From Diprion similis (taxonomy: Eukaryota > Arthropoda > Insecta > Hymenoptera > Diprionidae), in the NCBI RefSeq assembly GCF_021155765.1, contig NC_060106.1, positions 8,315,501 through 8,379,500 of the forward strand: 64,000 nt of DNA, read 5' to 3'. How positions within the stretch are numbered: position 1 is the stretch's first letter; every line of letters begins with the position of its first letter. Shown here one piece after another: positions 12,566 to 24,000 of the stretch. A program made the position numbers and the translations under genes. The notes beneath the pieces are model-generated. The model was given only the letters and a program-made list of their open reading frames with translations, made no database searches and had not been told where the DNA came from.

Positions 12566-12850
12566 AACACTTGTACTACGATTAAGGCATAATAAATGAA
12601 CTGAAACTGAAACTTTATACCGATGTAATTGTGATTAACGTTTCCCTCCACATCAAAAAGAAGGGGCAATTTGTTTATTTTTTGGACGACACTTTTGAGC
12701 GGTGTCCCGCTCAGCAATTGATCACTAGCCCTCTCAAGCAAGCGGGTATGTGTTTAGGCACGAAGCAACCAGGTCGCAATGACAGTATCGATTGATACCC
12801 GTTTTCAAACGAGTTCTTCGGTTCAGATGTTCGCCTGATAGGTAAAGGAG
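12566..12850 (+). repeat. Composite repeat copy 1: flank segment plus one decayed A monomer
   Basis: From AACACTTGTACTACGATTAA this stretch aligns with 14377 onward: AACTGAAACTGAAACT, CCTTTCCCTC-type and CATCAAAAAG-type segments, GCCCTCTCAAGCAAGC, then a diverged 191-bp A monomer ending in GATGTTCGCCTGATA. The opening AAT-AAACTGAAACTGAAA run resembles the short tandem 3' tail of some non-LTR retrotransposons. That origin is inference. Confidence 0.7.
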
Positions 12851-14055
12851 TTTTGCGATGGGATTTTTTCGAGTCGCATCATTCTGACTAAAATAAAGAA
12901 GCAAGAACTATTGTTCAATACGAACGATAATTTCGCGAATAAACAGTAAGGGTTGGCATTACTTTTTTTTGGGTCGAAAATATTTTGTTCCGGAATCGAT
13001 TTATACGACCCTCTATAGACTAATTGGTCCCCAAGGAACTGAGAAGACACGAACAGAACAGGGTAGGAACAACAGCAGAAAAATTACAGAGGAGAGACCA
13101 GCAGCAGAAAAATCAGACAACAAAGTGTTTCGTTTTTCGGCTGTAACTTTTGATCTATTGATCGCAGCGTATTCAGCCTGCGCTTGATGGATTTCTCTCG
13201 CAAAATTACGTCGGAATAGCGCAAGCTTGGATTGTTCGCAGCACTTTTCAAAGTCATCGGGATTTTCGCCAAACATCCAAAGGCGTTAGCCTTACTTTTT
13301 TGGTAATTTTCGGAGCCGAAAATTTTTCGTCACAGAATCGATTTGTATGACCCTCTCTAGAAGTAATTGGACCCCCAGGAACTGAGAAAACATATGAAAA
13401 AAAGCGTAGGAGGAACAGCAAAAAAATGACGGTTGAAATTCTCCGTTTTTCGGCTGTTACATTTCAGCTGTAGCTGGCAGCGTATGGAGATTGCGCCCAA
13501 CCGATTCCTGTCGCGAAATTACGTCAGGATAGTGCATAACAGAATTGATTGCAGCATTTTTCAAAGTGGTGGAAATTTTCACAAAAAATCCAAAGGGATG
13601 AGCGTTACTTTTTTTTTGGGTCAAAAATCTTTTATCTCGGAATCAATTTGTATGACCCTTTTTACACTGAGTGCACTTTCAGGAACGCGGCAAACACACC
13701 AAAAATAGCGTGGGACCAAACACAAAGAAATGACGATAAAGATCTTGAGTTTCTGGGCTGTAACTATTGACGCGTCGCTCGCAGACATTTGGACTGCGCG
13801 CAATCGATTTGACTCGTGAAATTACGTTGACAAAATAGATCGAAAAATATTTTTGAGCATATTTCAAACTTGTCAAAATTTTCAGAGAAATCCGGAGCAT
13901 CTGCATTGCTTTGCTTTCATCTTGGAAGAAATAACTTTTCGCCTTTATATGGATTCAAATGACATATTCCAGACGAATTGAACCCCAAGGATAGCAAAAA
14001 AGGGATTCCAAAGATGGTAGAACAAACAGCTGAGAAAAAAAAACAAAAAAATGTA
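12850..14055 (+). repeat. Decayed array of the 312-bp B satellite (about 4 units)
   Basis: Units recur with the landmarks TTAGCCTTACTTTTTT, GAAAATTTTTCGTC-type, GGAATCGATTTGTATGACC, ACCCCCAGGAACTGAGAAA and TTTTTCGGCTGT. The TTAGCC-type landmark lies near 12954, 13285 and 13597, with a very decayed copy near 13900, so spacings are close to 312. Divergence between units is high, in contrast to the homogeneous array at 21-24.5 kb. Open frames here are by-products of the repeat. Confidence 0.85.
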
Positions 14056-14376
14056 AGAATCAATTCATTCATTGATTTATTCTGATACAGGTTACCAAGA
14101 ATAGTGAAAATACAACATTGTCTGTATATTGTTTGTTGTAGAGAGCCATTGCACTCGTAGGCAGTCCGAAGCTGGAACTTGATTTACGGACGACAATGAA
14201 AACTATCTCATCCAACACATTTCAGATTCTGCCAGAGCTTATGTGTATTGAACTCTTTCGTAATGATACATTAGTTAAATTTTTCACCAAATGCTGATCC
14301 ATTCTGGTGCATTACTTCTAGTTGTCCATTTTATTAACATCTAATAACTTGTTAAAGTACTGTACACCGATACCGA
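14056..14376. repeat. Composite tail and spacer between copies 1 and 2
   Basis: The first 60 bp (CATTGATTTATTCTGATACAGGTTAC, given here in two overlapping words: CATTGATTTATTCTG and TGATACAGGTTAC) match the tail after the second composite copy at about 20655-20710. The remainder (14110-14376) is unique in this window and shows no gene. Confidence 0.5.
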
Positions 14377-14520
14377 AACACTTGTACTACGATTAATCGA
14401 GGTACATCAAATAAACTGAAACTGAAATGTTAAACCTATGAGTTTGTGAATACCTTTCCCTCATCTCCAAAAAGTTGGCACCAAGTTTATTATTTTCGAC
14501 CATCACTTTTATTTCGTGGC
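14377..14520 (+). repeat. Composite repeat copy 2: flank segment leading into the A array
   Basis: It opens with the same AACACTTGTACTACGATTAA word as 12566, followed by AAACTGAAACTGAAA, and runs directly into the first A monomer (CACGAGCCCTCTTAAGCAAG). It defines a common left border for the A satellite at both places where A begins in this window. Confidence 0.7.
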
Positions 14521-17500
14521 TCGTCAGCAGCTATCACGAGCCCTCTTAAGCAAGCAGGCATGCATCAAGAGTCACGGCATCGATGTCATAAGCAGTCAAT
14601 CAAGCAGTCTCTGTTTTTGGTCGACCTCCTCGGCTGAGATGTTCTCCTGATACCAGGAGTAATTTTTCGCTGAAATTTCTCCGATTTGATCAATTCTTAG
14701 TCAAAGTATAATATAAGCAAGCGATCGCGGACCCTCTTGAGCATGCAGGCATGCATCGAGACTCACAGCATCGACATCATGAGCATTCAATCAAGCAGTG
14801 TCTGTTTTTGGTCGACCTCCTCGGCTGAGATGTTCTCCTGATACCAGGAGTAATTTTTCGCTGAAATTTCTCCGATTCGATCAATTCTTAGTCAAAGTAT
14901 CATATAAGCAAGCGATCGCGGGCCCTCTCAAGCAAGCAGGCATGCATAGAGACTCACAGCATCGACATCATAAGCAGTCAATCAAGCAGTCTCTGTTTTT
15001 GGTCGACCTCTTCGGCTGAGATGTTCTCCTGATACCAGGAGTAATTTTTCGCTGAAATTTCTCCGATTTGATCGATTCTTAGTCAAAGTATCATATAAGC
15101 AAGCGATCGCGGGCCCTTTTAAGCAAGCAGGCATGCATAGAGACTCACAGCATCGACATCATAAGCAGTCAATCAAGCAGTCTCTGTTTTTGGTCGACCT
15201 CCTCGGCTGAGATGTTCTCCTGATACCAGGAGTAATTTTTCGCTAAATTTTCTCCGATTTGATCAATTCTTAGTCAAAGTATGATATAAGCAAGCGATCG
15301 CGGGCCCTCTTAAGCAAGCAGGCATGCATAGAGACTCACAGCATCGACATCATAAGCAGTCAATCAAGCAGTCTCTGTTTTTGGTCGACCTCCTCGGCTG
15401 AGATGTTCTCCTGATACCAGGAGTAATTTTTCGCTAAAATTTCTTCGATTTGATCAACTCTTAGTCAAAGTATGATATAAGCAAGCGATCGCGGGCCCTT
15501 TCAAGCAAGCAGGCATGCATAGAGACTCACAGCATCGACATCATAAGCAGTCAATCAAGTAGTCTCTGTTTTTGGTCGACCTCCTCGGCTGAGATGTTCT
15601 CCTGATACCAGGAGTAATTTTTCGCTGAAATTTCTCCAATTTGATCGATTCTTAGTCAAAGTATCATATAAGCAAGCGATCGCGGGCCCTTTTAAGCAAG
15701 CAGGCATGCATAGAGACTCACAGCATCGACATCATAAGCAGTCAATCAAGCAGTCTCTGTTTTTGGTCGACCTCCTCGGCTGAGATGTTCTCCTGATACC
15801 AGGAGTAAATTTTCGCTAAATTTTCTCCGATTTGATCAATTCTTAGTCAAAGTATGATATAAGCAAGCGATCGCGGGCCCTCTTAAGCAAGCAGGCATGC
15901 ATAGAGACTCACAGCATCGACATCATAAGCAGTCAATCAAGCAGTCTCCGTTTTTGGTCGACCTCCTCGGCTGAGATGTTCTCCTGATACCAGGAGTAAT
16001 TTTTCGCTAAAATTTCTTCGATTTGATCAACTCTTAGTCAAAGTATGATATAAGCAAGCGATCGCGGGCCCTTTCAAGCAAGCAGGCATGCATAGAGACT
16101 CACAGCATCGACATCATAAGCAGTCAATCAAGTAGTCTCTGTCTTTGGTCGACCTCCTCGGCTGAGATGTTCTCCTGATACCAGGAGTAATTTTTCGCTG
16201 AAATTTCTCCAATTTGATCGATTCTTAGTCAAAGTATCATATAAGCAAGCGATCGCGGGCCCTTTTAAGCAAGCAGGCATGCATAGAGACTCACAGCATC
16301 GACATCATAAGCAGTCAATCAAGCAGTCTCTGTTTTTGGTCGACCTCCTCGGCTGAGATGTTCTCCTGATACCAGGAGTAAATTTTCGCTGAATTTTCTC
16401 CGATTTGATCAATTCTCAGTCAAAGTATGATATAAGCAAGCGATCGCGGGCCCTCTTAAGCAAGCAGGCATGCATAGAGACTCACAGCATCGACATCATA
16501 AGCAGTCAATCAAGCAGTCTCCGTTTTTGGTCGACCTCCTCGGCTGAGATGTTCTCCTGATACCAGGAGTAATTTTTCGCTGAAATTTCTTCGATTTGAT
16601 CAATTCTTAGTCAAAGTATGATATAAGCAAGCGATCGCGGGCCCTTTCAAGCAAGCAGGCATGCATAGAGACTCACAGCATCGACATCATAAGCAGTCAA
16701 TCAAGTAGTCTCTGTTTTTGGTCGACCTCCTCGGCTGAGATGTTCTCCTGATACCAGGAGTAATTTTTCGCTGAAATTTCTCCAATTTGATCGATTCTTA
16801 GTCAAAGTATCATATAAGCAAGCGATCGCGGGCCCTCTTAAGCAAGCAGGCATGCATAGAGACTCACAGCATCGACATCATAAGCAGTCAATCAAGCAGT
16901 CTCCGTTTTTGGTCGACCTCCTCGGCTGAGATGTTCTCCTGATACCAGGAGTAATTTTTCGCTAAAATTTCTTCGATTTGATCAATTCTTAGTCAAAGTA
17001 TGATATAAGCAAGCGATCGCGGGCCCTTTCGAGCAAGCAGGCATGCATAGAGACTCACAGCATCGACATCATAAGCAGTCAATCAAGCAGTCTCTGTTTT
17101 TGGTCGACCTCCTCGGCTGAGATGTTCTCCTGATACCAGGAGTAATTTTTCGCTGAAATTTCTCCGATTTGATCGATTCTTAGTCAAAGTATCATATAAG
17201 CAAGCGATCGCGGGCCCTCTTAAGCAAGCAGGCATGCATAGAGACTCACAGCATCGACATCATAAGCATTCAATCAAGCAGTCTCTGTTTTTAGTCGACC
17301 TCCTCGGCTGAGATGTTCTCCTGATACCAGGAGTAATTTTTCGCTGGAATTTCTCCGATTTGATCGATTCTTAGTCAAAGTATCATATAAGCAAGCGATC
17401 GCGGGCCCTTTGAAGCAAGCAGGCATGCATAGAGACTCACAGCATCGACATCATAAGCAGTCAATCAAGCAGTCTCCGTTTTTGGTCGACCTCCTCGGCT

Positions 17501-20418
17501 GAGATGTTCTCCTGATACCAGGAGTAATTTTTCGCTAAATTTTCTCCGATTTGATCAATTCTTAGTCAAAGTATGATATAAGCAAGCGATCGCGGGCCCT
17601 CTTAAGCAAGCAGGCATGCATAGAGACTCACAGCATCGACATCATAAGCAGTCAATCAAGCAGTCTCCGTTTTTGGTCGACCTCCTCGGCTGAGATGTTC
17701 TCCTGATACCAGGAGTAATTTTTCGCTAAAATTTCTTCGATTTGATCAATTCTTGGTCAAAGTATGATATAAGCAAGCGATCGCGGGCCCTTTCAAGCAA
17801 GCAGGCATGCATAGAGACTCACAGCATCGACATCATAAGCAGTCAATCAAGCAGTCTCTGTTTTTGGTCGACCTCCTCGGCTGAGATGTTCTCCTGATAC
17901 CGGGAGTAATTTTTCGCTAAAAATTCTTCGATTTGATCAACTCTTAGTCAAAGTATGATATGAGCAAGCGATCGCGGGCCCTTTCAAGCAAGCAGGCATG
18001 CATAGAGACTCACAGCATCGACATCATAAGCAGTCAATCAAGCAGTCTCTGTTTTTGGTCGACCTCCTCGGCTGAGATGTTCTCCTGATACCAGGAGTAA
18101 TTTTTCGCTGAAATTTCTCCGATTTGATCGATTCTTAGTCAAAGTATCATATAAGCAAGCGATCGCGGGCCCTCTTAAGCAAGCAGGCATGCATAGAGAC
18201 TCACAGCATCGACATCATAAGCAGTCAATCAAGCAGTCTCTGTTTTTGGTCGACCTCCTCGGCTGAGATGTTCTCCTGATACCAGGAGTAATTTTTCGCT
18301 AAATTTTCTCCGATTTGATCAATTCTTAGTCAAAGTATGATATAAGCAAGCGATCGCGGGCCCTCTCAAGCAAGCAGGCATGCATAGAGACTCACAGCAT
18401 CGACATCATAAGCAGTCAATCAAGCAGTCTCTGTTTTTGGTCGACCTCCTCGGCTGAGATGTTCTCCTGATACCAGGAGTAATTTTTCGCTGAAATTTCT
18501 CCGATTTGATCGATTCTTAGTCAAAGTATCATATAAGCAAGCGATCGCGGGCCCTTTCAAGCAAGCAGGCATGCATAGAGACTCACAGCATCGACATCAT
18601 AAGCAGTCAATCAAGCAGTCTCTGTTTTTGGTCGACCTCCTCGGCTGAGATGTTCTCCTGATACCAGGAGTAATTTTTCGCTAAATTTTCTCCGATTTGA
18701 TCAATTCTTAGTCAAAGTATGATATAAGCAAGCGATCGCGGGCCCTCTCAAGCAAGCAGGCATGCATAGAGACTCACAGCATCGACATCATAAGCAGTCA
18801 ATCAAGCAGTCTCTGTTTTTGGTCGACCTCCTCGGCTGAGATGTTCTCCTGATACCAGGAGTAATTTTTCGCTAAAATTTCTTCGATTTGATCAACTCTC
18901 AGTCAAAGTATGATATAAGCAAGCGATCGCGGGCCCTTTCAAGCAAGCAGGCATGCATAGAGACTCACAGCATCGACATCATAAGCAGTCAATCAAGCAG
19001 TCTCTGTTTTTGGTCGACCTCCTCGGCTGAGATGTTCTCCTGATACCAGGAGTAATTTTTCGCTAAAATTTCTTCGATTTGATCAATTCTTAGTCAAAGT
19101 ATGATATAAGCAAGCGATCGCGGGCCCTTTCAAGCAAGCAGGCATGCATAGAGACTCACAGCATCGACATCACAAGCAGTCAATCAAGCAGTCTCTGTTT
19201 TTGGTCGACCTCCTCGGCTGAGATGTTCTCCTGATACCAGGAGTAATTTCTCGCTAAAATTTCTTCGATTTGATCAACTCTCATTCAAAGTATGATATAA
19301 GCAAGCGATCGCGGGCCCTTTCAAGCAAGCAGGCATGCATAGAGACTCACAGCATCGACATCATAAGCAGTCAATCAAGCAGTCTCTGTTTTTGGTCGAC
19401 CTCCTCGGCTGAGATGTTCTCCTGATACCAGGAGTAATTTTTCGCTGAAATTTCTCCGATTTGATCGATTCTTAGTCAAAGTATCAGATAAGCAAGCGAT
19501 CGCGGGCCCTTTTAAGCAAGCAGGCATGCATAGAGACTCACAGCATCGACACCATAAGCAGTCAATCAAGCAGTCTCTGTTTTTGGTCGACCTCCTCGGC
19601 TGAGATGTTCTCCTGATACCAGGAGTAATTTCTCGCTAAAATTTCTTCGATTTGATCAACTCTCATTCAAAGTATGATATAAGCAAGCGATCGCGGGCCC
19701 TTTCAAGCAAGCAGGCATGCATAGAGACTCACAGCATCGACATCATAAGCAGTCAATCAAGCAGTCTCTGTTTTTGGTCGACCTCCTCGGCTGAGATGTT
19801 CTCCTGATACCAGGAGTAATTTTTCGCTGAAATTTCTCCGATTTGATCGATTCTTAGTCAAAGTATCAGATAAGCAAGCGATCGCGGGCCCTTTTAAGCA
19901 AGCAGGCATGCATAGAGACTCACAGCATCGACATCATAAGCAGTCAATCAAGCAGTCTCTGTTTTTGGTCGACCTCCTCGGCTGAGATGTTCTCCTGATA
20001 CCAGGAGTAATTTTTCGCTAAATTTTCTCCGATTTGATCAATTCTTAGTCAAAGTATGATGTAAGCAAGCGATCGCGGGCCCTCTCAAGCAAGCAGGCAT
20101 GCATAGAGACTCACAGCATCGACATCATAAGCAGTCAATCAAGCAGTCTCCGTTTTTGGTCGACCTCCTCGGCTGAGATGTTCTCCTGATACCAGGAGTA
20201 ATTTTTCGCCGAAATTTCTCCGATTCGATCAATTCTTAATCAAAGTATTATATAAGCAAGCGATCGCGGGCCCTCTCAAGCAAGCAGGCATGCATAGAGA
20301 CTCACAGCATCGAGATCATAAGCATTCAATCAAGCAGTCTCTGTTTTTGGTCGACCTCCTCGGCTGAGATGTTCTCCTGATACCAGGAGTAATTTTTCGC
20401 TGAAATTTCTCCGATTTG
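14520..20418 (+). repeat. Satellite A: 191-bp monomer, 31 copies in tandem
   Basis: The word TCGACCTC recurs at 14621, 14812, 15003, 15194 and on to 20351. That is 5730 bp for 30 intervals, exactly 191 bp each. Each monomer carries the perfect palindromes GCGATCGC, GGGCCC, GCATGC and GTCGAC, plus a hairpin CTCCTG-ATAC-CAGGAG. The first two units and the last two are the most divergent; the interior is nearly uniform, with a small set of linked variants forming higher-order repeats (see findings). 191 is not a multiple of 3, and the roughly 60-codon frames inside each monomer do not run through the array, so it is not coding. The length is close to one nucleosome repeat, a common satellite property. 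Confidence 0.98.
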
Positions 20419-20640
20419 CCCAATTTTACATGAAATCAGCATCCAGGCAGCATTATTCAAATTCGACAAAATATACACCTAAACTCCAAAGACGTCAGTC
20501 AGCCTTACTTTCTTTTGAGTAAGAATAGTTTCGTCTCAGAACTGATTTGTATGATCCTCACTGGATGAATTGGACGTTGAGCAACCAGAAAAAGACATCA
20601 AAGAAAACATAGGACCGACAGTTGAGGAAATATGAAGAAA
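20419..20640 (+). repeat. Single decayed B monomer after the A array
   Basis: Immediately after the last A monomer, CTCCAAAGACGTCAGTCAGCC, CTTACTTTCTTTTGAGTA, TTTCGTCTCAGAACTGATTTG and ACATCAAAGAAAACATAGGACC align to the B monomer. A-then-B order is therefore the same as in composite copy 1. Confidence 0.65.
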
Positions 20641-21050
20641 ACACACAGAAGTTCATTTTTACATTTATTTTGATTCAGGTTACATCAAAAAATACAGTGA
20701 TATACATATCATATCATATGGAGGTGCAGTGCACCTGTGCGCACTGTGGTTCTTAATTTTAACTCAGGAACCACATTGATAACCATACCATATAATACTC
20801 TCTCTATTCAGCTTAGCCTATCCTACTCTTAAATCGTATTGTCATCGTCAGCATATATTGTTATGAAACAATAAATTATGTTTGTGTACATTTTCGTCAT
20901 CCGATTTCACAACATTGGGTAATTTTATGACATACTTTCCACTTTTATCTGAACGCGTGTATGAGGATGAGGACGTATTGAGCAAACTCAAACTTTTGTA
21001 GTAGTTGTTATTTTTCTGACGCATCTTTTTGACAACCTGTTGCGAATTCC
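20641..21050. other. Composite tail of copy 2 and unique spacer
   Basis: ACATTTATTTTGATTCAGGT followed by TACATC and AATACAGTGATAT matches the tail at about 14069. The rest is unique AT-rich DNA with a GGTGCA-G-TGCACC palindrome near 20725. A minus-strand open frame (21237-20848, 129 codons) overlaps decayed B sequence and has no recognisable domain. Confidence 0.4.
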
Positions 21051-24000
21051 GTGATTTGCTGCCGTTCTTTTCAATCCGTTGTTTGCTGCGAGTGAAAACT
21101 GAAGGCAATCGATTCCGCCGCAAAAAACGTCGAAATAGTGCATCAGAGAATTGGTTGCAGCATCTCTTGAATTCCTCGAAATATTCACCAAAAATCCAAG
21201 AGGGGTTAGCCTTCCTCTTCTTTGAGTGAAGAATCATCTGTCCCGTAATCAGTTTGTACGAGCCTTCCCAGAAGAATTGATACCCCTGAAACTCAAAACA
21301 TACAGCAATGTCAGGGTATGGCCAACAGCAGGAAAATTACGTAGCGAAGACGAACAGCAGAAGAATAAGAATACGAAGTAATTCGTTTTTCGGCCGTAAC
21401 TTTTGATTCATCGCTCGCAGTGTCTTCGGACTGCGCCTAATCGATTCCTCTCGCAAAGTTACGTCGGGATAGGGCCTGAAAGAATTTATTGCAGTACTTT
21501 TCAAAGTCGTCGAAATTTTCGCCAAAAATCCAAAGGGGTTAGCCTTACTTTTTTGCTCATTTTCGGTGCCGAAAATTTTTCGTCTCGGAATCGATTTGTA
21601 TGACCATCTCTAGAGTAATTCGACCCCCAGGGACTCAGAAAACACATCAAAAAAAGCGTAGGACCAGCAGCAGAGAAATGACGATGAAAATCACGAGTTT
21701 TTTGGCTGTAACTTTTTATCTATCGCTCGCAGCGTATTGGGACTGCGCTTAATCGATTCCTCTCGCAAAATTACGTCGGAATACGGCCTGAAAGAATTTC
21801 TTGCAGTACTTTTCAAAGTCGTCGAAATTTTCGCCAAAAATCCAAAGGGGTTAGCCTTACTTTTTTGCTCATTTTCGGAGCCGGAAATTTTTCGTCACGG
21901 AATCGATTTGTATTACCATCTCTAGAGTAATTCGACCCCCAGGAACTCAGAAAACACATCAAAAAACGCGTAGGACCAGCAGCGGAGAAATGACGATGAA
22001 AATCACGAGTTTTTTGGCTGTAACTTTTTATCTATCGCTCGCAGCGTATTGGGACTGCGCTTAATCGATTCCTCTCGCAAAATTACGTCGGAATAGGGCC
22101 TGAAAGAATTTATTGCAGCACTTTTCAAAGTCGTCGAAATTTTCGCCAAAAATCCAAAGGGGTTAGCCTTACTTTTTTGCTCATTTCCGGTGCCGAAAAT
22201 TTTTCGTCTCGGAATCGATTTGTATGACCATCTCTAGAGTAATTCGACCCCCAGGAACTCAGAAAACACATCAAAAAACGCGTAGGACCAGCAGCGGAGA
22301 AATGACGATGAAAATCACGAGTTTTTTGGCTGTAACTTTTTATCTATCGCTCGCAGCGTATTGGGACTGCGCTTAATCGATTCCTCTCGCAAAATTACGT
22401 CGGAATAGGGCCTGAAAGAATTTATTTCAGCACTTTTCAAAGTCGTCGAAATTTTCGCCAAAAATCCAAAGGGGTTAGCCTTACTTTTTTGCTCATTTTC
22501 GGAGCCGAAAATTTTTCGTCTCGGAATTAATTTGTATGACCATCTCTAGAGTAATTCGACCCCCAGGAACTCAGAAAACACATCAAAAAACGCGTAGGAC
22601 CAGCAGCGGAGAAATGACGATGAAAATCACGAGTTTTTTGGCTGTAACTTTTTATCTATCGCTCGCAGCGTATTGGGACTGCGCTTAATCGATTCCTCTC
22701 GCAAAATTACGTCGGAATAGGGCCTGAAAGAATTTATTGCAGCACTTTTCAAAGTCGTCGAAATTTTCGCCAAAAATCCAAAGGGGTTAGCCTTACTTTT
22801 TTGCTCACTTCCGGTGCCGAAAATTTTTCGTCTCGGAATCGATTTGTATGACCATCTCTAGAGTAATTCGACCCCCAGGAACTCAGAAAACACATCAAAA
22901 AACGCGTAGGACCAGCAGCGGAGAAATGACGATGAAAATCACGAGTTTTTTGGCTGTAACTTTTTATCTATCGCTCGCAGCGTATTGGGACTGCGCTTAA
23001 TCGATTTCTCTCGCAAAATTACGTCGGAATAGGGCCTGAAAGAATTTATTTCAGCACTTTTCAAAGTCGTCGAAATTTTCGCCAAAAATCCAAAGGGGTT
23101 AGCCTTACTTTTTTGCTCATTTTCGGAGCCGAAAATTTTTCGTCTCGGAATTAATTTGTATGACCATCTCTAGAGTAATTCGACCCCCAGGAACTCAGAA
23201 AACACATCAAAAAACGCGTAGGACCAGCAGCGGAGAAATGACGATGAAAATCACGAGTTTTTTGGCTGTAACTTTTTATCTATCGCTCGCAGCGTATTGG
23301 GACTGCGCTTAATCGATTCCTCTCGCAAAATTACGTCGGAATAGGGCCTGAAAGAATTTATTTCAGCACTTTTCAAAGTCGTCGAAATTTTCGCCAAAAA
23401 TCCAAAGGGGTTAGCCTTACTTTTTTGCTCATTTTCGGAGCCGGAAATTTTTCGTCACGGAATCGATTTGTATTACCATCTCTAGAGTAATTCGACCCCC
23501 AGGAACTCAGAAAACACATCAAAAAACGCGTAGGACCAGCAGCGGAGAAATGACGATGAAAATCACGAGTTTTTTGGCTGTAACTTTTTATCTATCGCTC
23601 GCAGCGTATTGGGACTGCGCTTAATCGATTCCTCTCGCAAAATTACGTCGGAATAGGGCCTGAAAGAATTTATTTCAGCACTTTTCAAAGTCGTCGAAAT
23701 TTTCGCCAAAAATCCAAAGGGGTTAGCCTTACTTTTTTGCTCATTTTCGGAGCCGAAAATTTTTCGTCTCGGAATTGATTTGTATGACCATCTCTAGAGT
23801 AATTCGACCCCCAGGAACTCAGAAAACACATCAAAAAACGCGTAGGACCAGCAGCGGAGAAATGACGATGAAAATCACGAGTTTTTTGGCTGTAACTTTT
23901 TATCTATCGCTCGCAGCGTATTGGGACTGCGCTTAATCGATTCCTCTCGCAAAATTACGTCGGAATAGGGCCTGAAAGAATTTATTTCAGCACTTTTCAA

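Noticed and set aside
14446..19569. Open frames of about 60-73 codons in the A satellite on both strands
   Set aside because: 191 is not divisible by 3, so frames do not continue between units and stops recur at the same place in each monomer. They are repeat by-products.
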